64,000 bases of DNA from contig CM055110.1 of the NCBI GenBank assembly GCA_029204225.1, forward strand, positions 38,864,015 to 38,928,014. The letters are read 5' to 3'. The DNA is from Diphasiastrum complanatum. Taxonomy: Eukaryota; Streptophyta; Lycopodiopsida; Lycopodiales; Lycopodiaceae. Below the pieces are notes generated by a model. That model ran no database searches and had not been told where the DNA came from. It was given only the letters and a program-made list of their open reading frames with translations. The position numbers and the translations under genes are program-made. This document shows, one piece after another, positions 59,419 to 64,000 of this stretch (within the stretch, counting starts at the first letter, position 1; every line of letters starts with the position of its first letter).

Positions 59419-59645
59419 ATGTCTAATATTGGTAGCTCTTTGTCTACATCATCCAACGAAGCTAGAGTCACTGACAAGTTCAATGGATCTAATTTCTACA
59501 TCTAGAAGTTAAAACTCCGGATGATGTGGATAGATAGAGATCTTTGGGATGTAGTAGAAGGTGTTGACCTGAAACCAGAAGATGGTGATCAAGCAAAGAC
59601 ATGGAAGATCAAAGATCAGAAGGCCTTAGCATTAGAGGAGTTTCG
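59419..59645 (+). pseudogene. Copia gag N-terminal fragment
   Basis: The ATG at 59419 opens SNIGSSLSTSSNEARVTDKF, then GSNFYI, a stop, KLRMMWIDRDLWDVVEG and WKIKDQKALA. This is the start of Copia gag (KFNGxNFxxWKxxM...LW). It ends abruptly near 59645, which is probably the left boundary of the cassette-bearing insertion. Confidence 0.8.
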
Positions 59646-59957
59646 AGCACCAAAAGGGCCTTTTGTCACGATGTTGTTTTTGACTTTTCAACTATTCGAT
59701 GTACACTTGGCCTAGTTATATATTTACACCTGTTAAAGACCGTAACGTTGTTTGCCGGTCGATTTCTTTTTTTGAACTTTTCGGTCATATTTTTATACAA
59801 TTCAAAACTCCCGTCGAACAGGGTCCTGACTTGTGATTGGACCGCAATTGCTGTCCGTGAGTTTCTTGAGTGCCCGGGACCTAACACTTGTGGTTAAAGT
59901 AAGTCTGTTTTGATCTAACCGTAGTTAGAGTAACATATATGATTTACGAAAGACCGC

Positions 59958-59966
59958 CAGCATTTA
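59958..59966 (+). promoter_or_regulatory. Possible TATA element for gene A copy 2
   Basis: TTTATTATAAAT about 85 bp upstream of the conserved ATG at 60050. Position is compatible with a core promoter, but nothing else supports it. Confidence 0.35.
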
Positions 59967-60049
59967 TTATAAATTTGGTTATTTATTTTCATATTGATTC
60001 AACTACATTTTGTTTCAGACTCTGTTGTTCATCTTCTTTTAGCTTTGCA

Positions 60050-61427
60050 ATGGCTTCCGGAAACTTTAGACCACGAAGCAATATTGTCTCAGTTTCTGTT
60101 TGTAATGAAAAAGACTCTAATGGCTCTTGGGTATCTATAGAAAATTTCACTAGGTTCTCATGCATCCCTCATCAAGAGGTGTTTTTGGTAAAAAGAGAAA
60201 ATCAAATATGGATTATAGGAATTTTTGGAAAGGTAGAATTTTAGACTTCAAAGTTTCACCCGGTGGTCGATCCATTTCAGAGGTCTTGATTCAACATGTC
60301 TACATGCATAAGGAAATTAGAGTGGAAGGCGTAAGTTCAAATGACAGACTCAAATGCAATTGTAAGTTTTGGAGAATTTTTTGCTTTGAGCTTTGCATTA
60401 ATCATTTAGACATGTATTTGAGTATTTAAATGACATATAGTTTTATGGATTTGTGCAGATTTGTATCCATCAAGCATAATCGAATGGCAACCTATACAAT
60501 CTCTTGTCGGCATCATGGACGCTATTCATTCTGATATTGGTCTTCTACAATAAAAGAACCGCTCCACGAGATCACTTTTGGATTCTTGTATTTTCTTCTA
60601 TGATTCATTTCACACACCATCCAGTTTATGTGGAAAATTAGAGGCGATATCATTACCCTCTTTCTCAAGCGAAGAATGGATTCCTCCAGATGCCACCATA
60701 GCAAAGAGCTTCCGATCAAGGTTTTTTGTGGACATTCAAAACTGTATGAAATGTAGCACAGGTTCAAAAAATAATAGATTGCACTGATTTTTGCCTTTTG
60801 CAATATTTGTTGATTTTTTTGTTGAATGTAATATTCGTAGAACAGTGACAATGTTTATTTGTAGTGATTTAACAGACAATATGTTATCAAGCCTCTTTGA
60901 TGATCATTGGGATAAAAAGAGTAATGGCAATATCGAGTGCATAGTTAATAGATCGTCAATAAAATCTAGATATCTTATAGAAAAACAAGTGCTTTTTTTA
61001 ACATTTTATTATAGAAGATGGTCCAAAATTGGCAATGGATGGAAAGCATTGTATCAGGATTTTATAGTAAATCATCAAAATCAAATAGAAATCCAAGTAA
61101 GGAATAATAATTCTACTCTTACAACAATTGAGGTGGAAGAAGATTGGACACTCGATCACATTCGATCAGAGCTTACATTGCAGCAATATGATATTCCTAA
61201 ACACTTTTGTTTTTGAGTCAACGAGATATTGGTAGGTATATGTGTATTTATTTCAGTACACATTTGAAATGACTTTCAATGGCTTTATTTAAACATGTTT
61301 CAGTATTTTCGGTATTGCAATATTTCATTTAACATAATCTCAATGTTGATATTGTTTAACAAGTTTCTTTGATGTACAGGTAAGACCAAGACAAGAAAGT
61401 CGCATAGAGTGCAAGGACTTAAATAGA
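60050..61427 (+). pseudogene. Gene A, copy 2: unknown cassette protein
   Basis: Four exons are inferred from splice signals and from homology to 26957-25740: 60050-60361, 60459-60743, 60846-61231 and about 61380-61427. Exon 1 starts MASGNF and shifts frame near 60155. It then encodes a basic RGVFGKKRKSN segment, WKGRILDFKV and GRSISEVLIQHVYMHKEIRV. Exon 2 has SDIGLLQ, a TAA stop, CIFFYDSFH and AISLPSFSSEEWIPPDAT. Exon 3 has TMFICSDLTDNMLSSLFDD, YLIEKQVLFLTFYYRRWSKI and a C-terminal EVEEDWTLDHIRSEL...IPKHFCF-stop-VNE. That last pattern (TL-x-x-(I/V)R, I-P-x-x-F-x-F, NG/NE) could be a beta-grasp, ubiquitin-like fold, but this is a guess. I do not recognise the family. It converges on the histone/Ulp1 gene, with stops facing each other about 0.4 kb apart. 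The KKRK run suggests nuclear location. It is inactivated by at least two stops. Confidence 0.75.
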
Positions 61428-61812
61428 AACGTAGAAATTGTTGAAATTGCATAAACATTGGGATGATAGACGAGCAACAACAATGTACTTTTTCAAAAAA
61501 AAAAGAAATACAAAGAAGTTTCAAATGACTTCAAGATTTCATCGAACAATTTGTATTTAGTATTTTGAAAAATGTACATTGTTTTTAAAATCAATATAAT
61601 ATATTTGTGGCATTCAATAATAGCCCACTTTCTATTTGCCTATATATTGTTCTATGCATCATCATGTGATGATATATTTCTATGTGTCTGTCGGAACTTA
61701 TGTAACAATATTTACATTTCAATCAAAGGTGTCTGAGGCATATCCTCGAGCACTGTAACCTCATCCATCCACAAATCCCTTAGCAGGTTCATCTGAGGCA
61801 CCTTCTTTTTAC
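61428..61812. other. Intergenic space between convergent genes A and B (copy 2)
   Basis: On the minus strand, directly after the last traced Ulp1 exon, a frame reads KKKVPQMNLLRDLWMDE and ends in a stop near 61710. It could be the end of gene B after loss of the catalytic-Cys exon. No QxxxxxC signature is present here. Confidence 0.4.
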
Positions 61813-62800
61813 CTTTGCATCAACAACCTCTATGTTGGTATTTACAATCAACTCATTCGGCCTGGGCAATAGCTCCACCATCCTTTTGTACATGAATTTA
61901 ACCATGGAATGGGTGGCATGCAAAGAATTCATTGTCATGCACACAGGTCTGCAGCTTCCAGTTGAATCCACTTTCATGGATATGACGTGCACACTCCAAT
62001 GTTTGCTGCCAGAAAATGACAAGCAATGAATTACTAGAATCTATAAGAGTTTCCCAAAGACAAATCTTACAGAAAACAAATATTACAAGAAGAAACTATC
62101 TTACTTTGAACAGTATGGGATGATGAACATTGATGCCTCCTTGCTAGTGTGCCTGAAGAGCCTTCTGGCTTTTCTCTCTTTATTCAACAGATCTTCAAAA
62201 AATGGAGATACAACAAAAATCTCCTTCGTGACTGTATATTTATATCTATGTACATAGTATGCACAAGCAGATTCAACTATTGTGTCTAAGATATATGAGA
62301 TCTTCTCTTTTAGCTCCCTACAATGCGGGTCTTTGATATGCATTGCAAAATTAATATCATCTATACAAAACATAAACTCTCCTCTGAGATCATTTATTTT
62401 CTTGGCTATATACAAATCAAAATCAATATACCTCTCAGAATCAAAAAAATGTGTCTTTAGGTTCATTCGGAAGTCTGATGTGCAACTCTTTATCAGTTGC
62501 ATCAACATCAGAAACAATCATGTCCACCACTGTATTTAGGTCATCCTCATGTATAGAAGGAGAATCATGCAGTTGAAGATCAGGGGTTAGGGGAGGACTC
62601 TCAACCAATGGAATTGTGGACGTACTAGCCAGATCTTTTCTAATGGGAGGAGGTGAGGGTGAAGAGTTGGGAGACCTGGGCTTGGGTTGTGAATGCTTTG
62701 GCTGTGCTTGCTTTCTCTTTTTGTAGGGTGGGATTGGCCCCCTTTCAAGAGGAACTTACCTCTGTGTGAAGCCAGACTTTAAAATGTTGTCATAGGTGTT
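61813..62800 (-). pseudogene. Gene B, copy 2: Ser/Pro linker and Ulp1/SENP-like peptidase part
   Basis: Immediately after the histone domain, the same frame continues (through TGA at 62801 and TAA at 62756) into a basic, Ser/Pro-rich linker with PYKKRKQAQPKHSQPKPRSP and then an acidic stretch to DKELHIRLPNEPKDTFF. A one-base slip in a seven-T run (62443-62449) shifts to the peptidase frame: FFDSERYIDFDLYIAKKIND, IFVVSPFF and FIIPYC, with a GTAAGA donor at 62104. The next exon, 62005-61813, restores phase and reads NKHWSVHVISMK, the catalytic-His HW step of Ulp1 peptidases, then MNSLHATHSMVKFMYKRM, where Asn replaces the catalytic Asp of the DSL motif. The exon with the catalytic Cys, present in copy 1 (QQKDAFSC), is missing. 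As it stands it could not be a peptidase. The KKRK run is a likely nuclear signal. Confidence 0.75.
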
Positions 62801-63172
62801 TCAAAGCCTCATGACAAGAAGCATGTCCTTGGGCATCAATGTCCCCCTCTTGCCATGAATGGAGCACAACATCAAATCCTCAAACAATTTTGTTTGGAAG
62901 TCCTCGTATATAGTATGGAGGGCCTCCAATGTAGTGATATTCCACCTCACTACATAGGGCAAATGGGTGGTCATATCTTGTGTAACCTCCCTCACAGCCC
63001 GGTAGAAGGCTGCTTTCGAGATCAGAAGTTTGTGCTCCTCTACAAGGCCTTGATGTCCCTCAACCATGCACGGGAGGTTTTCCACATCTTTTCGGACGTA
63101 CGGGTATAGATGTCTGGGGACGGGACGGTTGAACAAAACTGGTAAGCTAGAGGTTTGCTTCGTCCGAGCTAT
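62801..63172 (-). pseudogene. Gene B, copy 2: centromere-type histone H3 (CENH3-like) domain
   Basis: The frame from 63169 reads ARTKQTSSLP, identical to the first six residues of histone H3. The codon before is ATA where ATG would be expected, so the start is probably mutated. After a tail shorter than in H3, the histone fold follows. KLLISKAAFYRAVREVTQD matches alpha-1 of CENH3 (LLIPAAPFxRLVREI), VVRW matches the longer, Trp-containing loop 1 typical of CENH3, and TLEALHTIYED matches alpha-2. LFEDLMLCSIHGKR is near-identical to H3/CENH3 LFED-x-x-LCAIHAKR, and TLMPKD matches the last helix start. It has about 123 residues before the TGA at 62801; H3 has 135. CENH3 replaces H3 in centromeric nucleosomes. 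Loop 1 with RW and 'EDLMLC' favour CENH3 over canonical H3. No intron is seen in the domain. The reading frame runs on into the Ulp1 linker. Confidence 0.85.
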
Positions 63173-63505
63173 TGAGGCCGGATATCTATACCATGCGAGG
63201 ACAGAGACACAACAGAAGAGAGAGCTAGATTATCTCACGTAATGGCGACACTGAGAACTCTAAGGGTGATATCGCTACGACTCGAGAGAGTGGCAGAGGT
63301 AGGCAGGGAGAGACAGGGGATTGCGTGATGGTGATACTGGAAAATTCAGACTGATATCGCTACGACATGAGAGGGTGTAAGGAATAGGCCTGGGGACAAG
63401 GTCGCTCGCATGATGGCGATATCACGAATGCAGGTCATTTGGAAACAATCAAATGTGATAGCAAATTATGCGAGAATTTGTACAATCCCCGGGATGGACT
63501 TATAT
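63173..63505 (-). promoter_or_regulatory. 5' leader and TATA box of the histone/Ulp1 gene
   Basis: On the minus strand CCTATATAAGTCC (63512-63497) is a strong TATA box about 330 bp before the histone start. A transcript would begin near 63470. The leader (63470-63173) has three repeats of a GCGATATCRC/GTGATATCGC-type phrase (63265, 63345, 63418), probably old duplications. Confidence 0.55.
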
Positions 63506-63515
63506 AGGAGAAAAA

Positions 63516-63900
63516 AGTTGGCACGTGTGAATACACATGTGGCCCAGTTAGTAGCTGACATGTGGAACCACACGTCTGTATACGCACGTGTGAAACTGCA
63601 CGTCTGGATCAACACGTGTGGGATTCCACATGGGGACACGTGGCCAAATGGATCAGCGACGTGTTCTCGCACGTAGAGGCTCGCATGTGTGGTCACATGG
63701 CCCAATCAATACCTGACATGTGGGACCACACTTTTGTATCCGCACATGTGAAACTTGCACGTGTGGCCACATGGTCGAATGGTTTGGTGACGTGTGTTCT
63801 GGCACGTGTTAGCTCGCACGTGTGGGCACATGGCCAAATGGCAGATTGACACGTATTGTAGCACGTGTGGTCTCGCACATGTGGACGGCTGTATTACGCG
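63516..63900. repeat. Clustered CACGTG/CACATG degenerate tandem repeats upstream of the histone/Ulp1 gene
   Basis: At least eight CACGTG cores (G-box) and about seven CACATG variants lie in 385 bp. They are arranged in diverged units of about 57-74 bp containing GCACGTGTGG, CACATGGCC, AATGG and GACGTGT. The array starts about 15 bp upstream of the TATA box. It could be an enhancer array (G-boxes bind bZIP/bHLH factors) or the subterminal transposase-binding repeats of a DNA transposon. No repeat of this type was seen near the left edge of the cassette at 59.6 kb. Confidence 0.8.
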
Positions 63901-64000
63901 CCATAGATCTGATCCGCTGTTGGATCAACGAGTGTACGGCTTGGATTTTATTGGTTTTAGCTATATAAATGTTGTTTGATCAGCTAAAACATTTCGCTAA

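Noticed and set aside
62801-63172. Functional host CENH3 gene
   Set aside because: The start codon position is ATA, a stop truncates the last helix, the tail is short and there are no CENH3-type introns. It reads as a mobile-element copy, not the host gene.

Overview
This window looks like a TE-dense, AT-rich stretch of a large land-plant nuclear genome. Genes have spliceosomal introns, and LTR-retrotransposons of the Copia and Ty3/gypsy types dominate. Several degenerate proteins (a beta-class DNA methyltransferase-like remnant, a MULE-like transposase, a SET-like remnant) resemble, from memory, families common in seed-free plants, so a fern or lycophyte is my guess. That is inference. Only one gene appears intact: an eight-exon GH10 xylanase gene on the minus strand (31845-35145), whose exons join in frame to 612 residues.

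Layout. 0.7-1.8 kb: methyltransferase remnant (-). 3.2-6.4 kb: Copia remnant (-), abutted at 6414 by a gypsy element whose LTR, primer-binding site, gag and protease remnants run to 11.5 kb (+). 11.5-12.15 kb: palindrome cluster and an AT microsatellite inside a duplication. 13.1-16.3 kb: CACTA (En/Spm) TNP2 transposase remnant (-), followed by a SET-like fragment (-). 17.8-23.2 kb: two Copia remnants (+), the second split by a solo LTR with a perfect 5-bp target duplication. 24.0-27.0 kb: first copy of a convergent two-gene cassette, with a transposase-like gene at 30.5-31.5 kb. 31.8-35.1 kb: xylanase. 37.2-46.1 kb: Copia copies in head-to-head orientation around a MULE-like gene. 46.9-51.7 kb: homopolymer, degenerate coding region and several tandem repeats. 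51.9-55.5 kb: more Copia pieces, again inverted. 59.4-63.9 kb: second copy of the cassette.

The most interesting result is the cassette. Gene B encodes a Ulp1/C48-type cysteine peptidase. In the right-hand copy it is preceded, in the same reading frame, by a complete but divergent centromere-type histone H3 (CENH3-like) domain that keeps the H3 N-terminal motif ARTKQT. A basic, Ser/Pro-rich linker joins the two parts. Gene A converges on gene B in both copies, has conserved intron positions, and encodes an unrecognised protein. The whole arrangement occurs twice in opposite orientation (24.0-27.0 kb and 60.0-63.2 kb). Both copies are decayed by stop codons and frameshifts. This suggests a mobile element that captured a centromeric histone and fused it to a SUMO-protease-like enzyme. 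I know of no described element with this architecture, but I could not search for one.
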